DNA of 38,481 bases from Anaerolineae bacterium (GCA_016934645.1 JAFGSL010000417.1:1-38481), one strand, 5' to 3'. Numbered from the stretch's first letter, positions 1 through 8,740 are shown. Numbers and translations are program-made. The notes: generated from the sequence alone by a model not told the origin.

Positions 1-2187
1 AGGGTAAAAATTCCGATTTTTCTGGCGGGCGTGACACTGCTCTTCTTCTGGCCGGTGTGGGTGGCCGGCTATCGCTTCCCCACCGGCGGCGGAGACTTGT
101 GGGGGCAGATCCATCCCGTCTGGTCTTACGTGGCGCAGTGGCTTCGACGCGGCGTCATCCCGTTGTGGCACACGGGGATGATGGCAGGCGATCCCATCGT
201 CGCCGAGGGGCAGTACGGGCTGTTCAACCCGCTCAACTGGCCGTTATTTCTGCTGAATCCTATCCCGGCATGGGCCGTCTCGCTGCGCGGGATGGTGACC
301 TTGTGGCTGGCAGGTCTGGGGATGTACGGTTATCTGCATCATTCCTCAGTGTGGAAGTTACGCGAGATGGCGGCGCTCATCGGGGCGCTAGCTTACATGT
401 TCGCTGACCCGTTTGTAGCACATCTGGGCCATCCGCAGTTCAACGATGCGATGGCTTGGCTCCCGTGGACGCTTTGGGCTTTGGATGGCGCGATGCGGCG
501 CGGACGCGCGATTCCGCTTGCGGCGTTGGCGCTGGCGTGTCTGGTGCTCTCGGGGCATGGCCAGGCGACGCTCTACGGCGCGCTGACCGTCTTCGTGTAC
601 GCACTGTGGCAGGCGTTCGCCGGGGGGATGCAGCGTGCGCCGCGCCGCATTGGGCGTCTGGCGTTGGCAGGATTGCTTGCCGTGGCACTGACGCTGCCGG
701 CTATGTTGCCGGGATTCGAGCGGCTGCCCTACACCGAGCGTGCCAATGTTCCCCCGACTCCTGGCGAATATGAATTTCACCTCGGTATGTGGCGCGACTT
801 CATCACGCCGCTCTTCCACGGGCGCAGCACTAAGACATTTTGGGGACCGTGGCAACGGGTAGAAACCGGCTCTGTCGGCGTTGTGGCTTTGGGATTGGCG
901 TTGCTTGGCTTGCTGGTCCGCCCGCGCTGGCGCATGGCGTTTTTGTGGATAATGGGCGCGCTTGCTATCCTGCTAGCGCTTGGCATACGAGGGCCGTTGT
1001 ATCCGCTGCTCTCGTCGTTACCGCTGTTTGACGCAACCTGGAAGACCGGGCGCGCCATCTATGTGCTTTCCTTTGTTCTGGCGATTGCAGCGGCGGAAGG
1101 AACCGAGCGGTTGTTGCGCGAGTCGCGTCCAGTCTGGAGTGCTGGGATGTTGGTTGCCGCTGTGTGGATCGCCTTGCACGCACCCGTGTGGGCGGCACTC
1201 GCGCCCGACGTAGCTGCCGTTGGGCGCGCATCACTCGGATTGTATGTGGCTGCCGTGGTCTTGGCCTTTACCGCGCTAATTGGCCTGCGGGTGCGGCGCT
1301 GCCGTCTCTGCCGGGCGGCACTGCTCTCGCTGGTGTTGGTCGAGTTTGTTTTCACTGGCGCGATGGCGGATGTGGAGCCAGCGCCGGATATTGCCGCTAA
1401 TCCACACCGGGCAGCGACGGAGTATTTGCAAGAGGACGACGGTTGGTTCCGCGTGGACGTTGACAACGCGGCGCGCGGATTGTGGTCGCCGGCGGCGTTG
1501 ATGGCTGCTGGTTTCGCCGTTCCGCAGGGGACCGGCAATCCGATGGAAATTCTGATGTACAATCAACTCTACTGGGGCATTCCGTATAAGGGGATGCCGG
1601 CCTACCATCTCTTGGGCGCCAAGTACATTGTCGTCCCCAAGGGGGCGCAACCGGGCGGGGATGGGATATGGCCCGTGTTTTTCGAGGATGCGCTGGTCGA
1701 CATCCACCTGAACACCAATGCGCTGCCGCGTGTCTGGCTGATCTATCACACACTGCCGGTGGACACGCTGGAGGCAGCCTACGCCTACATCTATGCCGCC
1801 GATTTTGAACCTGCGGTAACGGCAACGGTGGAGCAAGGTCCTCTGCTGGATACGGCGGGAACCGGGCGCATTGAAGTGCTGGCCTACGGCCCCAACCGTG
1901 CGTCGTTTTATGTCGAAACGAGCGAACCGGCATTGTTGGTACTGAGCGATTTGCTTTATCCGGGATGGCACACGACGCTGGACGGTGAATCCGCGTCGCT
2001 CTACGCAACAGACGGTCTGTTTCGTGGCGCTATTGTCCCAGCTGGAGCGCATCGTGTGGAGATGCGCTATTTCCCGCAATCCCTGCGCTGGGGCCTGGGG
2101 CTGATGGGGATGGCATTAGTGATTTTCGGCGCGCTGACGGCGAGGCGAATTCTAACCGCGAATCACGCTAATCTACGCGAATCCTAA
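1..2187 (+). CDS. YfhO-family membrane protein, 5' end outside window
   Basis: Large polytopic membrane protein resembling the YfhO family, membrane proteins related to GT-C glycosyltransferases. The reading frame is open to the first base. The GTG at 31 falls inside what looks like the first transmembrane helix (IPIFLAGVTLLFFWPVWV), so the true start probably lies upstream. The family signature is visible in the first outer loop (PLWHTGMMAGDP, then GLFNPLNWP) and in the C-terminal soluble part (YPGWHTTLDG, then FRGAIVPAGAHRVEMRY). A last membrane helix follows. The final ten residues, TANHANLRES, and the stop codon are encoded by the left arm and apex of a palindromic repeat (2154-2219), so the original C-terminus was probably different. 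Family assignment is fairly sure; substrate unknown. Confidence 0.8.
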   Translation, partial: RVKIPIFLAGVTLLFFWPVWVAGYRFPTGGGDLWGQIHPVWSYVAQWLRRGVIPLWHTGMMAGDPIVAEGQYGLFNPLNWPLFLLNPIPAWAVSLRGMVTLWLAGLGMYGYLHHSSVWKLREMAALIGALAYMFADPFVAHLGHPQFNDAMAWLPWTLWALDGAMRRGRAIPLAALALACLVLSGHGQATLYGALTVFVYALWQAFAGGMQRAPRRIGRLALAGLLAVALTLPAMLPGFERLPYTERANVPPTPGEYEFHLGMWRDFITPLFHGRSTKTFWGPWQRVETGSVGVVALGLALLGLLVRPRWRMAFLWIMGALAILLALGIRGPLYPLLSSLPLFDATWKTGRAIYVLSFVLAIAAAEGTERLLRESRPVWSAGMLVAAVWIALHAPVWAALAPDVAAVGRASLGLYVAAVVLAFTALIGLRVRRCRLCRAALLSLVLVEFVFTGAMADVEPAPDIAANPHRAATEYLQEDDGWFRVDVDNAARGLWSPAALMAAGFAVPQGTGNPMEILMYNQLYWGIPYKGMPAYHLLGAKYIVVPKGAQPGGDGIWPVFFEDALVDIHLNTNALPRVWLIYHTLPVDTLEAAYAYIYAADFEPAVTATVEQGPLLDTAGTGRIEVLAYGPNRASFYVETSEPALLVLSDLLYPGWHTTLDGESASLYATDGLFRGAIVPAGAHRVEMRYFPQSLRWGLGLMGMALVIFGALTARRILTANHANLRES

Positions 2188-2219
2188 AAGATTAGTGGAG
2201 ATTCGCGCGATTCGCGGTT
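2154..2219. repeat. Palindromic element of decamer units, copy 1
   Basis: Imperfect inverted repeat of about 65 bp. Each arm consists of three 10-bp units: left ACCGCGAATC / ACGCTAATCT / ACGCGAATCC, right GATTAGTGGA / GATTCGCGCG / ATTCGCGGTT. The outermost 11 bp of the arms match perfectly. The TAA stop of the YfhO-like gene (2185-2187) lies at the apex. A second copy is at 5005-5070 and a half copy at 10273-10292. It could fold as a hairpin in RNA or serve as a protein-binding site with helical-turn spacing; function unknown. Confidence 0.8.
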
Positions 2220-2267
2220 TTTACTTCCTGAAGAGCGTCGGATTATGATCCAACGCAAGCGTATACG

Positions 2268-4997
2268 ATGAGAGAGGTTGTGGTGGGTATTTCTACACGC
2301 GAGAAGGCACAGACGTTCCGGCGAGTTGCGGGGATGGCGCTACTTCTGCTGTTGGCGTTCGCGCTGCGCGTCTGGGAAGTGGGTGCGGCGGACCTTACTT
2401 TCGACGAGGTGGCGACGTTCTTTGTGGCGCACCGTTCTGTTGGGGAGATGGTGCGCTACGTGATGGGCGCCGCCCGCGAGCATCCGCCCGCCTACTATGT
2501 GATCATGTCTCTGTGGATGCGTTGGGCCGGGACGAGCGAGTTTGCCGTGCGATATCCCTCTGTATTGATCGGGGTATTGGCCGTGGTGTGGAGTTTCCGC
2601 GTGGGACGCAGGTTGGGACCACGTGGCGATTGGTGGAGCGCCGTCCTCTGTGCCGTCTTACCGTTCAGCCTGTGGGCGGGACGCGCGGGACGTATGTACG
2701 GCCTGGTGTTGCTGCTCTCGTTGTTGGTGATGGAAAGTTGGCTGTGCTGGCTGGAGCGTCCAGGATGGCGACGTTGGTTTGGATTCGTCGTGCTGTCACT
2801 CATTGCGGCGATGACGCACTATTACCTCGTGCTTTTGTGGCCGGTGCAGGGATTGCTACTCATTCTGCTGCCGCGCACTACGCGCTCCATTCGCAAGCCG
2901 TGGCTGGCGACGGCGCTGGGTATCGGCGTGGCGGTGTTAGCTTTTATCGCTGTTTCGCCGGGCATCCGTACGATGGTGTTGGAGGTCGCGCGGCGGTTTC
3001 CGGCTCAGCTTTGGCGCTTTCAATCGTGGGGTTTCGTCTTCGCCGATTTCTACTTCTGGGGGTACCAGCCGGAACTGGTGTGGCTCGTGTGGACAGGACT
3101 GGGCCTGACGCTGGCGGGGTGGATTGTATGTGCGCGGCGCAATCCCTTGACCGGCGCGTTGTTGGCTGCCTGGGGCGTGATCCCGCTGCTGCTCGCTTCT
3201 CTTGTCCCTGAAAGCTTGGAAACGCGCTACCTGACGCCAATTTTCCCGGCGTTCCTGTTTGGTCTGGCGGTATTGTTGGCGCGCTTGCGAGTTCGGTTGC
3301 TTCGATTGCTCGCGGTTGGCGGACTGTGGGCTTTCGCACTGTGGCGCGTTCCTTTGATTTACGAAAACCTCGATACGGAGTTCTCCACCCGTATGCAGAC
3401 CTTGCACGTCGCGGCGCAGCCTGGCGACGCGCTGGTGATGAACGGTCCATGGCCTAAACTGTTGTTGCATTATTATCCGCAACCGGATTTTGTCCGCGTT
3501 TATGCCGTACCGTCGGCTGCGCCGCCTGGTTTTTCCGCTGAAATCGACATCCCTCGACTGGAGCAGATCGTGCGCGAACATTCGCGGATATGGGTCTCTT
3601 ACGGCGCGATCCACTGGGCCGATCCGCAGTACAACGTGAGTCGCTGGCTGGCAGAGTATACGTATCGCGTCTACGAGCGCGCTGGGATAGCACTGTACCT
3701 CACGCCAGTCAATGGCATGGTTGAGGTGCGGGCGGGTGTCGATTTGGGGCCACGTTTGGCGCTACGCCGAGCGATGGTGGACCGGCAGGCTGGACAGATC
3801 GGCGACACTGTGCGGATCGGGTTGGCGCTGGAAGGGCAATCGCTGGACCGTTACATCTACGTCACATTGGGGTTGCTAGACGGACACGGTAACGTCTGGC
3901 AGCAGCGCAGAGTCAATCTCGGCCCCTTGCATCAACCTGCGCAAGGAACGTTGCCGGATCAGTGGAACGAGCAACTGGGGCTGGTGCTGTTACCTGGCCT
4001 GCCTCCGGGTGAGTATACCTTGGCTTTGCAGGTCGAAGGGGATGACGTCGCGATGGGAGAGGCTGCCAGTCACTATGGGTGGATTCCCCTCACGTCCTTC
4101 CACGTCACGGCGGGTGTGGCACAAGCTAGACTGGAGGGGCTGCTACCCAATGCCACCGGCGTGACACCAGTCTTCGATGAGACACTTACGGTGGTTGGCG
4201 TGGAGCCCTATACTGCGAAGTCGATGCAGGGCTATCAGGCCGGTTTTACATTGTGGTGGCAGGCAGCCGGGCCGACGGCTGTGTCGCAGCTCCAGGTGCG
4301 CCTAGTCGGGCCACAGCGTTGGGAAGCGGGTGCCTTCATGCTCGGCCCGGACTTTTATCCGCCGACGGTTTGGCAGCCAGAGGAGATCATCCGGCAGGAT
4401 GTCGCTTTCCAGCTTCCTGATGATCTGACCGCGGGGCGTTACCGGGTGCTGGTGCAGGCGCAGACCGGTGATGGTGTTGCGCTTCTACTTGATGGAACCA
4501 CTGAGGACGGCTGGGCAGAGCTGTTCACGTTCGTTGTTGAGGCACGGACACGGTCTTACATACTACCGCTTTCGATAACACGGCAGGACGTGCGCTTTGG
4601 GGAGGTGCTGCGATTGCGTGGCTATCGGCTGGAGCGACATACTGTGCACCCCGGCGAGAGTGTTGCGTTGACCGTTTACTGGCAAGCGATGGAGAAACCG
4701 CCACAGATGTACGCGGTTTTCAATCACCTGCGCGCACCGGATAATACCTCGCTGTGGCAGGGCGACTCGTGGCCGCAGGCTGGCGTCTACACGACTGAAC
4801 ACTGGCGCAAGAACGAAGTGGTGACCGAGGATTATATCATCGTCATCCCTGAAGGCGCACCGCCGGGTGATTATCCGTTGTATACTGGGGTCTACAATCC
4901 GTTTACGGGCAGCCGGCTCCCGGCGACAACGCCGCGCGGCGAACGTCTGCTCAACGACGAGTCCGTCCTGCTCACGCTTAGCGTGACATACGAATAA
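2268..4997 (+). CDS. GT39-type membrane glycosyltransferase with triple beta-sandwich tail
   Basis: Predicted integral membrane glycosyltransferase of the PMT/ArnT (GT39) type, expected to use a polyprenyl-phosphate sugar donor on the outer face of the membrane. The first outer loop carries the acidic motif LTFDEVATFF (Asp46-Glu47) and then EHPPAYY, both typical of the family. About ten hydrophobic helices occupy residues 20-365. The remaining 540 residues are soluble and look like three tandem beta-sandwich modules (about 495-620, 635-760 and 775-905), the last with the locus-wide pattern VYWQ ... GAPPGDYPLYTGVY. The start is uncertain: ATG 2268 has no clear ribosome site, whereas GTG 2283 is preceded by GAGAGG. 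The gene lies between two copies of the decamer palindrome and shows no overlap with its neighbours. Substrate unknown. Confidence 0.75.
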   Translation: MREVVVGISTREKAQTFRRVAGMALLLLLAFALRVWEVGAADLTFDEVATFFVAHRSVGEMVRYVMGAAREHPPAYYVIMSLWMRWAGTSEFAVRYPSVLIGVLAVVWSFRVGRRLGPRGDWWSAVLCAVLPFSLWAGRAGRMYGLVLLLSLLVMESWLCWLERPGWRRWFGFVVLSLIAAMTHYYLVLLWPVQGLLLILLPRTTRSIRKPWLATALGIGVAVLAFIAVSPGIRTMVLEVARRFPAQLWRFQSWGFVFADFYFWGYQPELVWLVWTGLGLTLAGWIVCARRNPLTGALLAAWGVIPLLLASLVPESLETRYLTPIFPAFLFGLAVLLARLRVRLLRLLAVGGLWAFALWRVPLIYENLDTEFSTRMQTLHVAAQPGDALVMNGPWPKLLLHYYPQPDFVRVYAVPSAAPPGFSAEIDIPRLEQIVREHSRIWVSYGAIHWADPQYNVSRWLAEYTYRVYERAGIALYLTPVNGMVEVRAGVDLGPRLALRRAMVDRQAGQIGDTVRIGLALEGQSLDRYIYVTLGLLDGHGNVWQQRRVNLGPLHQPAQGTLPDQWNEQLGLVLLPGLPPGEYTLALQVEGDDVAMGEAASHYGWIPLTSFHVTAGVAQARLEGLLPNATGVTPVFDETLTVVGVEPYTAKSMQGYQAGFTLWWQAAGPTAVSQLQVRLVGPQRWEAGAFMLGPDFYPPTVWQPEEIIRQDVAFQLPDDLTAGRYRVLVQAQTGDGVALLLDGTTEDGWAELFTFVVEARTRSYILPLSITRQDVRFGEVLRLRGYRLERHTVHPGESVALTVYWQAMEKPPQMYAVFNHLRAPDNTSLWQGDSWPQAGVYTTEHWRKNEVVTEDYIIVIPEGAPPGDYPLYTGVYNPFTGSRLPATTPRGERLLNDESVLLTLSVTYE

Positions 4998-5004
4998 AAA
5001 TTAC

Positions 5005-5070
5005 ACCACGAATTTTCACGAATCCACACTAATTTTGCCCCATTCGTGGAGATCTGTGAAGATTCGTGGT
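5005..5070. repeat. Palindromic element of decamer units, copy 2
   Basis: Inverted repeat between two glycosyltransferase genes, of the same design as 2154-2219. The left arm reads CACGAATTTT / CACGAATCCA / CACTAATTTT and the right arm CATTCGTGGA / GATCTGTGAA / GATTCGTGGT. The outer 9 bp of the arms match perfectly (ACCACGAAT against ATTCGTGGT). It begins 8 bases after the stop codon of the upstream gene, so it could act as a transcript-end hairpin, although no T-run follows it. Confidence 0.8.
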
Positions 5071-5078
5071 TTGGGCTC

Positions 5079-5084
5079 AAGGAG
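5079..5084 (+). promoter_or_regulatory. Ribosome binding site deciding GTG 5090
   Basis: AAGGAG lies 5 nt before the GTG at 5090. The upstream in-frame GTG codons at 5066 and 5084 overlap the palindrome or this site itself, so 5090 is the best start. Confidence 0.6.
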
Positions 5085-5089
5085 TGTGT

Positions 5090-7618
5090 GTGTCCAAGGT
5101 TTACCGCACAGGTTTGCCATTGCTTTTTATCCTCGCCTATTTTACGTTGGGGATGGCGCAGGCGACGCATGCCTCGATCACCTTCGACGAGGGGCCACAC
5201 CTGGCGATAGGCTACGCCACGCTGCGCACTGGCGACCTGCGTCTGCAGCCGGTTCACATCCACCCGCCGTTGGCGAACGTGTTGGCGGCAGCTCCATTGC
5301 TTCTGCAATCCGACCTACCCGATCCCCGCGCTGTGGATGGGTGGGAAATCGCCAGCCTGTCGGCGATCACCGACGCGGTGGTGTGGCGCTACCCTGAACC
5401 GGCGCGCATCACTGTGGCGGGAAGGGTTCCTATCCTGTGGCTTGGCGTGTTGTTAGGAGCGTTGATCTGTCGCTGGACCAAAGATTTAGGCGGATGGCGT
5501 GCCGGACTGTTGGCGTTGACGTTGTATGCCTTCGATCCAAACTGTATCGCCCACGGTGCGCTCATCACGACGGATATGGCGGCGGTCTTCTTCATCGCGG
5601 CGACGTTGTATTTAACGAATTGCGAATTACGGATTACGAATTACACATCACGTATCATGTATTCGCGAAGTTTGGCGCGACTTGTTGCCATAGGAGTATT
5701 GCTAGGGTTGGCACAGTTGGCAAAGGTGTCAGCGTTGATGCTTGTGCCGGTGCTTGGGTTGTTGTTGGTTCAGGCTGTGGTGAAAAAGAATCAGCGCATT
5801 ACGAGTCACGAACCACGAATCACGAATCACAAATTACGAACTACGTATCACATATCACGTATTGCGCATCAAGTCTTGCGCGCATGGGCTATTGTCTTTG
5901 GCGTTGCCGCGTTTGTGGTCTGGGCTGGATATGGTTTCGAGATCAGTGCTGTGCCAGGGGTGCCGTTCCCACTTCCGGCGGGAACCCATCTGCGCATCTT
6001 TCAATCTCTACAAGAGCATTACGATTTAGGACACCCCACTTTCTTGATGGGGCGGGTTAGTGATCACGGCTGGTGGTGGTACTTCCCGGTCGCTTTCGTG
6101 CTCAAGACGCCGCTACCGGTGTTGGTGCTTGTAGTAGGGATGGTTGTGCGTTGTGGGTTACGCGTCAAAAGTTACAAGTTGCAAGTTCAAGGTTTTGAGT
6201 TATCAGTCGCCAGTCTCACGCATCATCTCTCACGCATCACGTCTCACATTTCCCGACAAACAGCGAATGTGCTCGCTTTGCTTCTTTTTCCTTTACTTTA
6301 CGCGGTGTCCAGCCTATTTAGCTCGGTCAACATCGGATACCGGCATTTGTTACCCTTACTGCCGTTTCTTTACGTGGGAATCGGAGTATGGAGTATGGAG
6401 TATGGAGTATGGAGTAGGAAGCGCGGATCACGAATTGCGAATGACGCACCACGCATCACGCATCATGCATCACGCATTACATATCATCCCTTACTCCGTA
6501 CTCCGTACTTCTTACTTGTTACTCTTTGCTTCTTACTTCTTGCTTGGCTCGTCATCGGCACTGTGTCCCTTACGCCCAATTTCCTCACGTTTTTCAATGC
6601 AATAGCGGGCGGGGCGCGCGGCGGGTATCGTTATCTGGTGGATTCGAACCTGGACTGGGGGCAGAATTTGTGGGACTTGCGCGCGTGGATGGATCAACAC
6701 AGTGAGGATCACGTCTATTACGCGCACTACAGCCCGGCCCGGCTGGACGTGTACGGCATCGATGCCACGTACCTGCCGCCCGATCCACGCGCGGGCGACT
6801 TTGCACCATGGAATCCCACGCCGGGACTGTATGCTATCGGCGCGACGGTGTTGCAAGGACCTTACGGACCGGATGTGAATACCTATGCTTGGTTTAGAGG
6901 TCGGGAACCCGAGGTGCGCCTGGGGAATGCGTTGTGGCTGTATCGCGTCCTGCCGCGCGAGGAACCGGGATGGGCTGTACTTTGCGCGGATATTCCGTTC
7001 TCACCGGAAACCCTGGAGCAGCAGACCGGCGTGGCTGACCTACGTATGCTCTGGCCAGATTGTGCTCGCACGTTTGTTTATCCAGCAGGGACCCAGCCGG
7101 GAGTGATCGTTATCAAGCCGGATGAAGTTGTGCTGCCAACGGCAGATGTAGACGTGTCGCTGCGGTCGTCAGCTGGGGAGACTGAGTACGTGGTGTATCG
7201 TCTGTCTGGACTGTCCCCGACGCCTGAAACGGAGATGTCGGAGATTGTCGTCAATGGACCGTTGAATTTCCTGGGCTATACGCTTGACGCAGACGACGTC
7301 TCACCTGGAAACGAGATTGTTCTCCAAACGTATTGGCGTGTCCGCGAGGTGCCGGGACGGCCACTCTCGCTGCTCGCGCACTTGCTAGGTCCAGATGGAA
7401 CCGGTGTAGAGGTAGGAGATGGACTGGGCTTCCCGATTGAGCAGTGGCGACCAGGCGACGTGATCGTGCAGCAGCACGTTCTGTCGATTCCGGCTGGTGC
7501 CCCTCCTGGTGAGTACACCGTGATCACCGGGGCATACTGGCTGGATACGATGGAGCGGTGGAGCGTAGGAGCGAGAGAGACACACATCGTGGTGGAGGCA
7601 ATTGTTGTTGGCGACTAA
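5090..7618 (+). CDS. GT39 subfamily paralogue with heptamer-repeat inserts
   Basis: Polytopic glycosyltransferase of about 842 residues, in the same subfamily as the proteins at 11461, 15199, 17562 and 20000. Conserved landmarks are the outer-loop ITFDEG (Asp33-Glu34), HPPLANV, the AFDPNCIAHGALITTDM loop, YFPVAFVLKTPLP, NIGYRHLLPLLPFLYV and the GGYRYLVDSNLDWGQ motif after the last helices. A soluble tail follows, with a two-cysteine segment (WAVLC ... PDC) and a C-terminal beta-sandwich ending near GEYTVITGAYWLDTMERW. Four loops contain in-frame heptanucleotide arrays (5615-5663, 5794-5870, 6169-6252 and 6383-6546) that encode 7-residue repeats such as RITNHKL and SMEYGVW. Frame, motifs and tail remain intact, so it is probably still functional. 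The 3' end overlaps the TTG start of a decayed paralogue. Donor and acceptor unknown. Confidence 0.8.
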   Translation: MSKVYRTGLPLLFILAYFTLGMAQATHASITFDEGPHLAIGYATLRTGDLRLQPVHIHPPLANVLAAAPLLLQSDLPDPRAVDGWEIASLSAITDAVVWRYPEPARITVAGRVPILWLGVLLGALICRWTKDLGGWRAGLLALTLYAFDPNCIAHGALITTDMAAVFFIAATLYLTNCELRITNYTSRIMYSRSLARLVAIGVLLGLAQLAKVSALMLVPVLGLLLVQAVVKKNQRITSHEPRITNHKLRTTYHISRIAHQVLRAWAIVFGVAAFVVWAGYGFEISAVPGVPFPLPAGTHLRIFQSLQEHYDLGHPTFLMGRVSDHGWWWYFPVAFVLKTPLPVLVLVVGMVVRCGLRVKSYKLQVQGFELSVASLTHHLSRITSHISRQTANVLALLLFPLLYAVSSLFSSVNIGYRHLLPLLPFLYVGIGVWSMEYGVWSRKRGSRIANDAPRITHHASRITYHPLLRTPYFLLVTLCFLLLAWLVIGTVSLTPNFLTFFNAIAGGARGGYRYLVDSNLDWGQNLWDLRAWMDQHSEDHVYYAHYSPARLDVYGIDATYLPPDPRAGDFAPWNPTPGLYAIGATVLQGPYGPDVNTYAWFRGREPEVRLGNALWLYRVLPREEPGWAVLCADIPFSPETLEQQTGVADLRMLWPDCARTFVYPAGTQPGVIVIKPDEVVLPTADVDVSLRSSAGETEYVVYRLSGLSPTPETEMSEIVVNGPLNFLGYTLDADDVSPGNEIVLQTYWRVREVPGRPLSLLAHLLGPDGTGVEVGDGLGFPIEQWRPGDVIVQQHVLSIPAGAPPGEYTVITGAYWLDTMERWSVGARETHIVVEAIVVGD
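5615..5663 (+). repeat. Heptanucleotide array A in GT39 gene
   Basis: Seven contiguous 7-bp units related to ACGAATT (ACGAATT, GCGAATT, ACGGATT, ACGAATT, ACACATC, ACGTATC, ATGTATT). They encode LRITNYTSRIM-type sequence just after a membrane helix. By alignment the loop is about ten residues longer than in the paralogue at 17562. Confidence 0.85.
5794..5870 (+). repeat. Heptanucleotide array B in GT39 gene
   Basis: Eleven contiguous 7-bp units of the ACGAATC type (from GCGCATT, ACGAGTC, ACGAACC to ACGTATT, GCGCATC). The translation repeats every seven residues: RITSHEP, RITNHKL, RTTYHIS, RIAH. It lies in a hydrophilic, positively charged loop between membrane helices. Confidence 0.9.
6169..6252 (+). 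repeat. Heptanucleotide array C in GT39 gene
   Basis: Twelve contiguous 7-bp units, 84 bp or exactly 28 codons. The unit drifts along the array from AAGTTAC-like through CAGTCTC to ACGCATC and ACATTTC. It encodes a loop after the YFPVAFVLKTPLP helix. The equivalent loop of the paralogue at 17562 holds a separate heptamer array (18614-18648). Confidence 0.85.
6383..6546 (+). repeat. Composite heptanucleotide array D in GT39 gene
   Basis: Three arrays in series: five units of GGAGTAT type (6383-6417), nine of ACGCATC type (6423-6485) and eight of TTACTCC/TTACTTC type (6491-6546). The first and last are roughly complementary, so the stretch could fold back on itself. The last array encodes most of a hydrophobic helix (PYFLLVTLCFLLLAW). 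Confidence 0.9.
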
Positions 7619-8740
7619 ATCCGCTCACATAGGTGGCGCGGCACGCTGGCGCATCCAGTGGAGTGTTCTGGTATTGTTCGCTCTGTTGTTGAGCGGTGTG
7701 GAACCGCTCTCTCTCTCTGCTGATGAACCGGCATACATCGTTGCTGGCTATGTGTTCTTGTCGCGTGGGATAGAGGCTCTCGATATCATGGCGCAACGCG
7801 GGTATGCGCCTCTGTTGGCGGCTTTGGAAGCGGTGCTCTTCTATGCCACTGACCCCGATATTCCACTGGAGACCCTGATTGAGTGGATGTGCCTGCGTTT
7901 ACGGTGTATTGGATCGCGCAGTGTGGCGCGCCAGTGCCTGTTTTGGACGAGGCTGCGCTGTTAAAAGGTCTTGGCGGTGCTCCTTTCCGCCGTACAGACT
8001 TCGATTGTATGCAAGCTTGGTTGTATCTCGATGGAGGGACGACGTCCGGCATCTACGGGCTGGATCGTAGCCTGATGCAGGAGAGTCGGTTGTGTCTGCC
8101 GGAATTGCTCCCGTGTGTGCCGGTTCCAGAGGATCCGTTTATTGCGCGCCTCGGCCACGTGGCGCGACTGTCTTTTGATCAAGACCGCAAGGATGAACTC
8201 CCCGCGTTCGTTCTATACGAATCGTCTACCGGCCCGCACTTACCCACTGCAACAGTTTACGCTGTCTCCATAGAACGTGCACCGGTGGCGTTGTCCAGTG
8301 AGGCGTTGTTGATAGCACCTGTGACTTTGGACGGCCCGTTGTCTTAATTGGGAACTACAGCCTATGCTGAGGTGGATGGTCTCGATGTGGAAACATGGTG
8401 GCGGGTGACTGATGGACCAATCACGCGGCTTTTCTCGATTATGGCACATCTGCTCACGCCGCAAGGGGATCTCATTGACCAAGCCGATGGTTTGGTCGTG
8501 TGGCCTTCCGTGCTGGCGACGGGTGACGTGTTTGTGCAACGGCATCACTTTGCTTTGTCACACGAGGGTGATGCGGTGTGGTTGCGAACAGGTGCGTACT
8601 GGCTGGACACGCTGGGGCAATCCTGGATGGGGAGGGTAGCAGCATGGGGTGTTGTTGGAAAGCATCACATGGTAGGGATTTCGCGTTTGTTCCCTACTGG
8701 TAGAGGTAGAATGAACTGCTGGGTACGGCCGCACCCTTGA
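7602..8740 (+). pseudogene. Decayed GT39 paralogue with large internal deletion
   Basis: Remnant of a gene closest to the intact one at 20000-22528. The N-terminal part (7602 to about 7880, TTG start inside the end of the upstream gene) matches its first helix, acidic loop (SADEPAYIVAGY) and ATDPDIPLETL. The sequence then jumps, in a different frame, to the C-terminal soluble part (VYWIAQC, DFDCMQAWLY, ELPAFVLYE). About 1.3 kb holding nearly all membrane helices is missing, with the junction near 7880. A second lesion is an in-frame TAA at 8345-8347 inside a stretch equivalent to DGRFAFLGVAAYA. Reading then resumes in the same frame (GLDVETWWRV, WLRTGAYWLD) but ends in an unrelated tail. It cannot make a working glycosyltransferase. 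Confidence 0.85.

Noticed and set aside
1276..2079. Open frame of 267 codons on the minus strand
   Set aside because: It lies opposite conserved YfhO coding sequence, with no motif or ribosome site.
2188..2267. Possible insertion-sequence ends at the palindromes
   Set aside because: There is no transposase gene, no target duplication and no longer internal sequence; they are better described as short palindromic repeats.
5615..6546. Repeat arrays considered as CRISPR
   Set aside because: The units are 7 bp, contiguous and degenerate, with no spacers and no cas genes nearby.
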